Assembly (NCBI GenBank): GCA_910584835.1
Contig: CAJUEG010000048.1
Coordinates: forward strand, 1 to 19,320
From: an uncultured Oscillospiraceae bacterium
GTDB taxonomy: Bacteria > Bacillota > Clostridia > Oscillospirales > Oscillospiraceae
Direction: 5' to 3'
DNA: 19,320 bases
Under the pieces are notes generated by a model, which did not search any database, was not told the DNA's origin, and saw only the letters and a program-made list of their open reading frames with translations. Positions 7,368-13,257 of this stretch are shown here, one piece after another. Position 1 is the first letter of the stretch, and each line of letters opens with the position of its first letter. The position numbers were made by a program, and so were the translations under genes.

Positions 7368-7886
7368 ATGGAGCTGCTATTTACCATGCTGGTGCCCTTC
7401 CTCATGCTGGCGGTGGCGCTGTGGGGGATTTACAGGCGGGTGGATTTGTGGGGGGCCCTTACCGACGGGGCGGAGAAGGGGCTGAAGGTGTCCCTGCGGA
7501 TCATGCCGCCCCTCATCGGCCTGCTGACGGCGGTGTACATGCTGCGCGCGTCCGGGGCGCTGGAGCTGCTGGGGGAGGCGGTGGGGCCGCTGCTGTCGGC
7601 GGTGGGCATACCGGCGGAGACCATCGGACTGCTGCTGGTTCGCCCGGTGAGCGGCTCCGCCGCCCTGGGCGTGGGGGCGGAGCTCATCGAGACCTACGGC
7701 CCCGACTCCCTGGTGGGGAGGACGGCGGCGGTGATGCTGGGCTCCACCGAGACCACGTTTTACACCGTGGCGGTATACTTCGGCGCGGCCAAGGTGGGCA
7801 AGACCCGGTACGCCGTCCCGGCGGCGCTGTGCGCGGATATCGCGGGGTTTCTGGCCGCGTCCTGGGCGGTGCGGCTGCTGTTCTGA
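7368..7886 (+). CDS. spmB: Spore maturation protein B
   Basis: 172 residues, near the usual SpmB length, with about four membrane helices and the second Gate domain of the pair. Diagnostic segments are LKVSLRIMPPLIGLLTAVYMLRASGALE near 40-65, RPVSGSAALGV near 88 and MLGSTETTFYTVAVYFGAAKVGKTRYA near 125-150. It is the partner of SpmA in spore dehydration. The ribosome site GGAGG (7357-7361) lies inside the last codons of spmA and the start is 3 bases after its stop, so translation is coupled. The unit ends in the hairpin at 7895-7932. Confidence 0.96.
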   Translation: MELLFTMLVPFLMLAVALWGIYRRVDLWGALTDGAEKGLKVSLRIMPPLIGLLTAVYMLRASGALELLGEAVGPLLSAVGIPAETIGLLLVRPVSGSAALGVGAELIETYGPDSLVGRTAAVMLGSTETTFYTVAVYFGAAKVGKTRYAVPAALCADIAGFLAASWAVRLLF

Positions 7887-7894
7887 GGAAGGGA

Positions 7895-7932
7895 AAGGGC
7901 CGCTGTCTGGTATTCCAGACGGCGGCCCTTTG
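7895..7932. terminator. Long terminator hairpin between spmB and the NUDIX gene
   Basis: A 17-bp stem with one G-U pair and a 4-base loop: AAAGGGCCGC (7895 onward) pairs with GCGGCCCTTT's counterpart ending at 7932. The tail is short of T on both strands, so efficiency may depend on the length of the stem. It lies exactly between two convergent genes and probably serves both. Confidence 0.75.
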
Positions 7933-7935
7933 CGG

Positions 7936-8556
7936 TTAGTCAAACAGCGCATGCCAATTCTCCGAGCGATATGCCTCAAAGCACATTCTGATCTGCTCCT
8001 CCGTGTTCTTCTCCGCGGCCAATTCCGGCAGCCCGTCCGGGGCGAAATAGCGGTACTCCGTGGTCTCGATATTGGGCTCAAACCGCCCGCCGGTCACGGA
8101 GCACTGGACGAACACCTTGCAGACGCCGTATGCGTAAAGGGGGAGGTTGTGCTTGGCCCTGTCCTGAACGGCGATGATCCGGTCCGCGGTCACATCCAGC
8201 CCGGCCTCCTCCTTCACCTCTTTGATTGTATTTTCGCCCACGGAGACGTTCACGTCGCACCAGCCGCCGGGCAGGGACCACCGGCCGTCGTTTTCCCGGA
8301 CGAGGAGGATTTTCCCATCCGCAAAGATGGCCGCCCGGGTGTCCAGCTTGGGGGTCTGGTAGCCGGTTTCATTGCAGAACAGGTCTTTCACCTTTTCCAG
8401 GGGGATGTCCGCCATGTGGGCCATAATCTCCGCCGAAATCTCCCGGATGCGCGCATAACGCTCCCGGTCATAGGGGTCTTTGCCGTAGGTCAGCCCGGCC
8501 TGGGCGATGCTTTGCAGCTCCACGGCCCAGGCCAGCCAGCGATCGGTGCGCTTCAT
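7936..8556 (-). CDS. NUDIX hydrolase with NUDIX_N domain
   Basis: About 206 residues. An N-terminal helical domain (about 1-60, RWLAWAVELQSIAQAGLTYGKDPYDRERY) matches the NUDIX_N domain found in clostridial hydrolases of nucleoside diphosphate-linked compounds. The NUDIX box follows at LPGGWCDVNVSVGENTIKEV and KEEAGL. The acidic residue at the first box position is not kept (Val), but the catalytic EVKEE helix is intact, as is common in this subfamily (compare GGWADVGYSPSENVVKEVKEE-type members). The substrate is unknown; ADP-ribose or CDP-choline-like compounds are guesses. A GTG at 8565 would overlap the VOC stop as GTGA, but its ribosome site would be too close; the ATG at 8556 has AGAGGGG at a good distance and is preferred. 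It is the second gene of the VOC-NUDIX pair. Confidence 0.92.
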   Translation of the reverse strand: MKRTDRWLAWAVELQSIAQAGLTYGKDPYDRERYARIREISAEIMAHMADIPLEKVKDLFCNETGYQTPKLDTRAAIFADGKILLVRENDGRWSLPGGWCDVNVSVGENTIKEVKEEAGLDVTADRIIAVQDRAKHNLPLYAYGVCKVFVQCSVTGGRFEPNIETTEYRYFAPDGLPELAAEKNTEEQIRMCFEAYRSENWHALFD

Positions 8557-8561
8557 GTCGG

Positions 8562-9044
8562 TCACCCCTCTTTGGTGTGGCTTTGGGGGTCCAGGCAGGA
8601 TTGAATATAGCTGAGAGGAACGTCCATGCGCCGGGCGGTCTCCTCCCGGGTCATCCCGCTGTCCAGAAAGCGCTTGACCACCGCGGCCATATCCTCTCCC
8701 ACCTCCACCACATGGCCGTCCGGGTCGTAAAACCGGACCACCCGCTGGCCCCAGGAGTGCTCCAGAGGCGGGTGGACGCAGGATATGCCCAGGTTTTCCA
8801 GCCGGGCCAGGAAACCGTCCATGTCCGTCTCCTCAAAATACAGCTCCCCGGCGTGGCCGCCCAGGACGACGGGCCTGCCGTGGATGAAATCCTTCCAAGT
8901 CTCCAGGGTCTGGAGAAAGATGCCGCCCTCCAGCGTGACATTGGCGCCGAAGTCCGCCACCACGTTCAGTCCGAACACGTCGTGATAAAACCGCTTGCTT
9001 TTTTCCATATCGCCCACGGCGATCAGGGTACCCAGGTATTTCAT
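8562..9044 (-). CDS. VOC (glyoxalase/bleomycin-resistance fold) protein with C-terminal helical tail
   Basis: 160 residues. The first 115 form a vicinal-oxygen-chelate domain: KYLGTLIAVGDMEKSKRFYHDVFGL, the ELYFEETDMDGFLARLE half, and the closing RVVRFYDPDGHVVEVGE with a candidate metal-ligand Glu. Residues about 120-150 form a helix-turn-helix-like tail (DSGMTREETARRMDVPLSYI), seen in several Firmicute VOC proteins. The reaction is not predictable; options are isomerase, dioxygenase or a binding protein. The ATG at 9044 is preferred to the GTG at 9056 because GGAGG (in 9051-9055) serves it. The gene precedes and just overlaps or abuts the NUDIX gene, so both are likely one transcript. Confidence 0.93.
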   Translation of the reverse strand: MKYLGTLIAVGDMEKSKRFYHDVFGLNVVADFGANVTLEGGIFLQTLETWKDFIHGRPVVLGGHAGELYFEETDMDGFLARLENLGISCVHPPLEHSWGQRVVRFYDPDGHVVEVGEDMAAVVKRFLDSGMTREETARRMDVPLSYIQSCLDPQSHTKEG

Positions 9045-9064
9045 TGCCGCCTCCACAAAGTTTG

Positions 9065-9070
9065 ATTATA
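9065..9070 (-). promoter_or_regulatory. -10 element for the VOC-NUDIX operon
   Basis: Reading leftward, TATAAT lies about 20 bases before the chosen ATG at 9044, leaving a leader of about a dozen bases. The matching -35 would fall in the terminator hairpin at 9075-9106 and does not look like TTGACA, so the promoter is only partly supported. Confidence 0.4.
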
Positions 9071-9074
9071 GATG

Positions 9075-9106
9075 AAGGGGGACGCTTTCGGAGCGTCCCC
9101 CCTTTT
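9075..9106. terminator. Hairpin terminator downstream of the EF-G-like gene
   Basis: GGGGGACGCT (9077-9086) pairs with AGCGTCCCCC (9092-9101), loop TTCGG. The T-rich tail is better rightward (CTTTTG) than leftward (CTTCATC), yet the only gene running into it is the leftward EF-G-like gene ending at 9259. Confidence 0.6.
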
Positions 9107-9107
9107 G

Positions 9108-9258
9108 TCAGCGTTTCCTAAACATTGTCACGCTCGGATTGGCTGCGCTGTTCCCGGCGGCTTCCCTTTATCTCGGGCTGGTCTCGGGCCGCTGCGCGGC
9201 CCACCGCTCGCCCTCGCTTCGGTCCACCCGCCGGGGCGCGGCTATCCTCGCGCTTCTT
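9108..9258. repeat. GC-rich, hairpin-containing non-coding stretch, possible intergenic repeat
   Basis: The 150 bases between the EF-G-like stop and its terminator hold no gene. They contain a perfect stem GGGCCGC/GCGGCCC (9186-9202, loop TGC) and a run of irregular CG-rich blocks (for instance CGCTCGCCCTCGCTTCGG near 9207). The texture resembles the dispersed palindromic spacers common in this bacterial group. No second copy is present in the window, so repeat status is a guess. Confidence 0.3.
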
Positions 9259-11328
9259 CTATTCCTCCGCCATGGCCTTGGCCGCGGCGATGGCCTTCTC
9301 CTGGGCGGGGCCGGGGCACTCCTCATAGCGCACGAAGCGCTGCACGTAGGAGCCGCGGGACTGGGTCATGGCCCGCAGGTCGATGGCATAGGTCATCATC
9401 TCGGCCATGGGGGCCTCGGCGGTGATGGTCTGCTGGCCGCCGCCGATGGGCTGCATGTCCATGACGCGGCCCCGGCGCTTGTTCAGGTCGCCCAGCACGT
9501 CGCCCATGTAGTTGTCGGGCACGGTGACCTTCAGCTCCACCACCGGCTCCAGCAGCACCGGGGACGCCTCGGGCAGGGCGGCCTTGTAGGCCAGCTGGGC
9601 GGCGGTCTTGAAGGCGATTTCCGAGGAGTCCACGGGGTGGTAGCTTCCGTCGTACAGGGTGGCCTTCAGGTTGACCATGGGGTAGCCCGCCAGCACGCCG
9701 TGTACGCACGCCTCCCGCAGGCCCTTTTCCACGGCCGGGAAGAAGTTCTTGGGCACCGCGCCGCCCACGACCTCCTCGCAGAACTCCAGGGACTCGCTCT
9801 CGCAGGGCTCGAAGCGGATCCACACGTCGCCGAACTGGCCGGAGCCGCCGGTCTGCTTCTTGTGGCGGCCCTGCTTGGACACCGGCTTGCGGATCTTCTC
9901 ACGGTAGGCCACCCGGGGCTCGGACAGCTCCACCTCCACATTGAAGCGGCTCTTGAGCTTGTTCACCAGCACGTCCATCTGGATATCGCCGGCGGCGGTG
10001 ACCACCATCTGGTGGGTCTCCGCGTTGTTCACCACGTTAAAGGTGGGGTCCTCCTCGTTGAGGCGGCCCAGGCCGGCGGCGATCTTGTCCTCCTGGCCCC
10101 GGGTCTTGGGGGCGATGGCCCGGGAGAAGTTGGGCTCGGCGAAGGGGATGGGGTCCAGCCTGACGAACTTCCGGGCGTCGCACAGGGTGTCGCCGGTCTT
10201 GAGGCGGTCCATCTTGCCGATGGCGCCGATGTCGCCGCAGCCCAGCTCCTTGACCTCCTCGCTCTTCTTGCCCCGCATGGTGTACAGGCGGCCCAGCTTC
10301 TCATTCTGGCCGGAGGCGGCGTTCACCAGGGTGAGGTCGGGGGTGAGGCTGCCGGAGATGACCTTGACGAAGGAGAACTTGCCGTACTGGTCGGCCATGG
10401 TCTTGAACACGAAGGCGGCGGGGACGGCGCCCTGGGAGACGATGAAGTCCTCGTGCTCGCCGTCCTTATTGGAGGCGGAGGCGGGGACGCCTTCCAGGGG
10501 GTTGGGCAGCAGGTCCACGATCATATCCAGCAGCATCAGGGTGCCCAGGCCGGTGAAGGAGGAGCCGCACACCACGGGGACCAGAGAGCAGTCCCGCACG
10601 CCGGAGCGCAGGCCCTGCATGATCTCGGCGTAGGTGAAGGTCTCGCCGGAGAAGAACTTCTCCATAAACTCCTCGCTGGTCTCGGCCACGGACTCCATGA
10701 GCTGGTCGTACAGCTCGTCCACCACGCTCACCTTGTCCTCGGGGATGGGGACCTCCTTGCGCTTGTTGCCGGCGGGCTCAAAGGCGCGCTTGTGGATCAC
10801 GTCCACCACGCCGGTGACCTTCTTGTTCTCGTCCCAGATGGGGACCACCACCGGGGCCACGCTCTTGCCGAAGCACTCCCGCAGGGTGTCGAAGGCGGAG
10901 TTGAAGTCGATGTTGTCCTCGTCCATTTTGGAGATGTAGACGATGCGGGGCAGCTTGCGCTCGTCCAGCTGCCGCCAGGCGCGCTCGGTGCCCACGGACA
11001 GGCCGCCCTTGGCGGCGCACACCAGCACCCCCGCGTCGGCTACGGACAGGCACTCGGCCACCTCGCCGGCGAAGTCGAAGTTGCCGGGGGCGTCCAGCAC
11101 GTTGATCTTGCAGCCGTTGTACTCCACGGGGGCCACGGCGGCGGAGATGGAGATTTGACGCTTGATCTCCTCGGGGTCGTAATCGCAGACGGTGTTGCCG
11201 TCGGTGGTCTTGCCCAGACGGTCAATCACGCCGGTCATGCGCAGAAAGCTCTCAACCAGGGTGGTCTTGCCGTTGCCGCCATGGCCCAGCAGGCAGATGT
11301 TTCGGATATTATGGGGAGAATAGCTCAT
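9259..11328 (-). CDS. Elongation factor G-like protein (divergent EF-G paralogue)
   Basis: 689 residues with full EF-G layout: G domain with P-loop GHGGNGKT (15-22), domain II, and domains III-V ending in the usual EF-G C-terminal region (MQPIGGGQQTITAEAPMAEM). It differs from canonical EF-G at the GTPase centre: switch I reads KRQISISAA instead of ERGITITSAA, the G3 motif is DAPGNFDF (N83 where canonical EF-G has the catalytic His of DTPGHVDF), and G4 is SKMD instead of NKMD. These are traits of the EF-G-like/EF-G2 group, not of the housekeeping factor. The role is probably a ribosome-binding helper under special conditions. The ATG at 11328 is preferred with AAGGAG 11 bases upstream; the GTG at 11340 touches that site. 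It is a single gene with its own promoter (11409-11437) and structured leader. Confidence 0.92.
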   Translation of the reverse strand: MSYSPHNIRNICLLGHGGNGKTTLVESFLRMTGVIDRLGKTTDGNTVCDYDPEEIKRQISISAAVAPVEYNGCKINVLDAPGNFDFAGEVAECLSVADAGVLVCAAKGGLSVGTERAWRQLDERKLPRIVYISKMDEDNIDFNSAFDTLRECFGKSVAPVVVPIWDENKKVTGVVDVIHKRAFEPAGNKRKEVPIPEDKVSVVDELYDQLMESVAETSEEFMEKFFSGETFTYAEIMQGLRSGVRDCSLVPVVCGSSFTGLGTLMLLDMIVDLLPNPLEGVPASASNKDGEHEDFIVSQGAVPAAFVFKTMADQYGKFSFVKVISGSLTPDLTLVNAASGQNEKLGRLYTMRGKKSEEVKELGCGDIGAIGKMDRLKTGDTLCDARKFVRLDPIPFAEPNFSRAIAPKTRGQEDKIAAGLGRLNEEDPTFNVVNNAETHQMVVTAAGDIQMDVLVNKLKSRFNVEVELSEPRVAYREKIRKPVSKQGRHKKQTGGSGQFGDVWIRFEPCESESLEFCEEVVGGAVPKNFFPAVEKGLREACVHGVLAGYPMVNLKATLYDGSYHPVDSSEIAFKTAAQLAYKAALPEASPVLLEPVVELKVTVPDNYMGDVLGDLNKRRGRVMDMQPIGGGQQTITAEAPMAEMMTYAIDLRAMTQSRGSYVQRFVRYEECPGPAQEKAIAAAKAMAEE

Positions 11329-11350
11329 AGTTTGTTCCACTCCTTAACGA

Positions 11351-11403
11351 TTAGTGCTCGGCCAAGGCTAGGCCAAAGCGTCCCAGACGCGTAGCGTCAC
11401 TAA
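11351..11403 (-). promoter_or_regulatory. Structured 5' leader of the EF-G-like gene
   Basis: Transcription is predicted to start near 11402. The leader then begins with TTAGTG, which pairs with CACTAA near its end (forward-strand arms 11398-11403 and 11351-11356). Inside are two hairpins, GACGC/GCGTC (11386-11398) and GGCC/GGCC (11360-11374). The result is a closed, branched fold directly before the ribosome site. It matches no riboswitch I know. Confidence 0.4.
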
Positions 11404-11408
11404 CGATA

Positions 11409-11437
11409 AGTATACAATAAATCCCGGCATTTGGCAA
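11409..11437 (-). promoter_or_regulatory. Sigma-A type promoter of the EF-G-like gene
   Basis: Leftward -35 TTGCCA (11437-11432) and -10 TATACT (11414-11409) are exactly 17 bp apart. The leader to the ATG at 11328 is about 74 bases. Confidence 0.75.
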
Positions 11438-11494
11438 CGGTTATTTGAGGAAAATGACGAATCTTTTTTCCGGGAGGGGAAACGGAACTTTTTC

Positions 11495-11523
11495 TGTACA
11501 AGGGCGGGGCGGTGTGGTAAAAT
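11495..11523 (+). promoter_or_regulatory. Sigma-A type promoter of queT
   Basis: -35 TGTACA (11495-11500) and -10 TAAAAT (11518-11523), spacing 17 bp. The predicted start is G11530, the first base of riboswitch stem P1, which supports both calls. The 330-base gap between the EF-G-like gene and queT is thus filled by two divergent promoters and two leaders. Confidence 0.7.
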
Positions 11524-11529
11524 GCCAGT

Positions 11530-11652
11530 GACCGACCTCCACTTCGGTCCAACCGGCGGGCAGAGAGCCGCGAACAGGAACGCGCGAACCTGTTCGGAAG
11601 GGACGCCCGCCGCTGTGCCAGCGCGATGGCACTCTAAATATAAACTGGAGGT
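11530..11652 (+). promoter_or_regulatory. Candidate preQ1-III riboswitch upstream of queT
   Basis: Stems visible: P1 GACCGA (11530-11535) / TCGGTC (11544-11549); long P2 CGGCGGGC (11554-11561) / GCCCGCCG (11605-11612) with an inner arm AACAGG/CCTGTT (11573-11594); and GTGCCA/TGGCAC (11615-11632). The P1 loop CCTCCA (11536-11541) is exactly complementary to TGGAGG (11646-11651), the ribosome site of queT. This out-reaching pseudoknot would hide the ribosome site. PreQ1-III riboswitches are known from Ruminococcaceae, sit before queT and have an aptamer far from the ribosome site, which fits. I cannot check the conserved aptamer bases from memory, so the class is inference; a structured, ribosome-site-masking leader is seen directly. 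Confidence 0.65.
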
Positions 11653-11658
11653 ATTTTT

Positions 11659-12273
11659 ATGCGCAGATTTTCCGTCCGGGACCTGACCCTTGCCGCCATG
11701 GTGGCGGCGCTTTACACGGTGATGGGCTATTTTGCCAACATCTTCGGCATGACCTTCGGCGTCATCCAATGCCGGTTTGCCGAGGCCCTCACCGTCCTGC
11801 CCTTCCTGTTCCCCGCCGCCGCGCCGGGGCTGGCGGCGGGGTGCTTCCTCACCAATCTGCTCTCCCCCTACGGCCCGCTGGACTGGCTGCTTGGCACCCT
11901 GGCCACCGCCATCGCCGCGTGGCTCACCATGAAAATGCCCAAATGGTATCTGGCGGCCCTGCCCCCCATCCTGGTCAACGCCCTGATCCTGTCCCCCATG
12001 TGGGCCTGGACGGATGTGGGCGCGGTAAGCTCCGCCTTCTGGGTGGCCTGCGGCTGGAACGCCCTCACCTTTATCCCCGCCGAGGCGCTGGTCTGCTATG
12101 TGCTGGGCACGCTGCTGCTGAAGCTGCTGCCTAAAATCAGCGTGCTCAAGCCCGCCCTCGCCGGCACAAGCTCCACTCAGCCGCTTCCCCCTGCGGGGAA
12201 AGCTTCTTCGTTCCGCTGCGCCTCCTCTCCCCACAAAGACGAAAGGGCGTCTTTGTGGGGTCCCCGACAGTAA
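11659..12273 (+). CDS. queT: QueT-type queuosine precursor ECF transporter S component with aberrant C-terminus
   Basis: The first 170 residues are a complete QueT membrane protein: RDLTLAAMVAALYTVMGYF, FGVIQCRFAEALTVLPFLFP, AGCFLTNLLSPYGPLDWLLGTLATAIAAW, and a last helix AEALVCYVLGTLLLKLLP. QueT is the substrate-binding unit of an ECF importer for preQ0/preQ1-type queuosine precursors and docks on the shared EcfA-A'-T module, not found here. The remaining 34 residues are polar, cysteine-containing and not membrane-like; they are encoded by the 93-nt repeat at 12168-12260 and the bases after it. The family norm is about 160-175 residues, so the tail is probably an added extension. The start is set by TGGAGG 7 bases upstream. 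Expression is likely set by the riboswitch in its leader. Confidence 0.92.
   Translation: MRRFSVRDLTLAAMVAALYTVMGYFANIFGMTFGVIQCRFAEALTVLPFLFPAAAPGLAAGCFLTNLLSPYGPLDWLLGTLATAIAAWLTMKMPKWYLAALPPILVNALILSPMWAWTDVGAVSSAFWVACGWNALTFIPAEALVCYVLGTLLLKLLPKISVLKPALAGTSSTQPLPPAGKASSFRCASSPHKDERASLWGPRQ
12168..12260. repeat. 93-nt two-hairpin repeat, copy A (inside the end of queT)
   Basis: Aligns without gaps to 18343-18435; by hand count about 71 of 93 positions agree. Hairpin 1 is built from GCTTCCCC and GGGGAAAGC (12184-12206 region). Hairpin 2 is a perfect 13-bp stem CCCCACAAAGACG (12229-12241) / CGTCTTTGTGGGG (12248-12260). The shared block CCTCCTCTCCCCACAAAG is identical in both copies. It supplies the last codons of queT. 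Confidence 0.85.
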
Positions 12274-12306
12274 AAAATCCCGTGCAAGATGTTCCCTGAC
12301 ACAGAA

Positions 12307-12340
12307 CCCCCGGACGGTGGAGCGTCCGGGGGCCTTTTTG
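12307..12340 (+). terminator. Intrinsic terminator of queT
   Basis: Perfect 10-bp stem CCCCCGGACG (12307-12316) / CGTCCGGGGG (12323-12332) followed by CCTTTTTG. It lies 34 bases after the queT stop. Confidence 0.92.
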
Positions 12341-12427
12341 TACCTGTTTCCTTTTTGCGGTACGCTTTCGCCGCCTGCGCAGTCAGGATTCAGGCCGCTT
12401 CCGCGGCCCGGGCGGCGCGCGAAAAGC

Positions 12428-13168
12428 TCATTGCGCTTTTTGCACGAATTCAGCTATGGCGGCGCTCATTTTCTGGGCCGTGCCGGGGCCGTACTTGTCC
12501 AGGTTTTCCCGGAACTTGGGGTCGTTCACATACATCTGCCCCAGGCAGGCCAAAATGCCGTCGGTGCAGTTGTAGTGGTACTTGGTGATGTGGGCCTGCC
12601 AGCGCTTTACCAGGGCCTGGGCCTCCTCCCCCTCCGGGTCGGCGCATTTGCCGAAGGCGGTGAAGATCTCCTCCATCTCGGCCTGGATCTGCGCCTCTTT
12701 TTCCGGGGTGTAGTCCTTGTGCTTCTCCCGGCTCTCCAGGAACGCCTCGGTGTTGCCCCAGCGCTCCGCCGCCTCCTGGGCGTACTGATTTTTGACTGCC
12801 TCCCAGTCCGCCTGGGTGGGCTTGGGCCTCTCGTCGTACATAATATTCCCTCCAATCGTCTCGTCTACCAGCCGAAGCATGTCGTCCAGCCGCCGCCGTT
12901 TCATCAACAGCAGGCTGCGGTGCTTTTTCAGCGCCTCGGTCCGGTCGTGGTCCGGGGCGGACAGGATGCGCCCGATCTGCTCCAGGGGCACGCCCAGCTC
13001 CCGGTAGAACAGAATCTGCTGCAAAACCGCCATGGCTCCATCGTCGTAAAAACGATACCCGGCCGGGGTGAGCTCCGACGGCTTCAGCAGCCCGATCTCG
13101 TCGTACCAGCGCAGGGTGCGCACGCTGACCCCCGCCAGCCGCGCCGCCTGGCTCACGGAATAACGCAT
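12428..13168 (-). CDS. MerR family regulator with TipAS drug-recognition domain
   Basis: 246 residues. Residues 1-70 are the MerR winged helix (RYSVSQAARLAGVSVRTLRWYDEIGLL, TPAGYRFYDD); a dimerisation helix with KKHRSLLLMKRRRLDDMLRLVD follows; and residues about 120-246 form the TipAS all-helical domain (NQYAQEAAERWGNTEAFLES, then WQAHITKYHYNCTDGILACLGQMYVNDPKFRENLDKYGPG). TipAS proteins bind bulky peptide antibiotics such as thiostrepton in a surface cleft and then switch on a MerR-type promoter. No thiopeptide-type Cys pair can be asserted; a Cys occurs in HYNCTDGILAC. The ATG at 13168 follows GGGAGGTGG; the ORF's earlier start at 13201 lacks a ribosome site. Its promoter (13190-13220) has a 19-bp spacer, so self-activation is likely. 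No separate efflux target gene is adjacent. Confidence 0.94.
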   Translation of the reverse strand: MRYSVSQAARLAGVSVRTLRWYDEIGLLKPSELTPAGYRFYDDGAMAVLQQILFYRELGVPLEQIGRILSAPDHDRTEALKKHRSLLLMKRRRLDDMLRLVDETIGGNIMYDERPKPTQADWEAVKNQYAQEAAERWGNTEAFLESREKHKDYTPEKEAQIQAEMEEIFTAFGKCADPEGEEAQALVKRWQAHITKYHYNCTDGILACLGQMYVNDPKFRENLDKYGPGTAQKMSAAIAEFVQKAQ

Positions 13169-13189
13169 TGCTTCCACCTCCCGAATCAG

Positions 13190-13220
13190 ACTGTAACCCA
13201 TGACGTAACGGGAGAGTCAA
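13190..13220 (-). promoter_or_regulatory. MerR-type promoter of the TipAS regulator
   Basis: Leftward -35 TTGACT (13220-13215) and -10 TACAGT (13195-13190) are 19 bp apart, as expected for activation by DNA twisting. The spacer has imperfect dyad CCC...GGG symmetry. Its upstream edge (CCCCTTGACT) matches the promoter of the MerR-RDD gene at 3661. Confidence 0.72.
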
Positions 13221-13234
13221 GGGGTTTTTTAAAA

Positions 13235-13252
13235 ATGTTTCACGTGAAACAT
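13235..13252. other. parS centromere site (ParB/Spo0J binding site)
   Basis: TGTTTCACGTGAAACA at 13236-13251 is a perfect palindrome and matches the well-known bacterial parS consensus bound by ParB/Spo0J; symmetry extends to 18 bp with the flanking A and T. It lies in the short gap between the MocR stop (13258) and the TipAS regulator promoter. parS sites load the ParB clamp for chromosome segregation and SMC loading and cluster around oriC. This implies the window lies in the origin-proximal part of the chromosome, which is inference. No parA or parB gene is in the window. Confidence 0.9.
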
Positions 13253-13257
13253 TAGTT

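Noticed and set aside
9139..11394. Rightward open frame of 751 codons opposite the EF-G-like gene
   Set aside because: It is the antisense shadow of a clear EF-G family protein; repetitive Gly/His/Leu/Val product.
12393..12408. Hairpin GGCCGC/GCGGCC downstream of the TipAS regulator
   Set aside because: No T tail in the leftward direction, so not accepted as a terminator.
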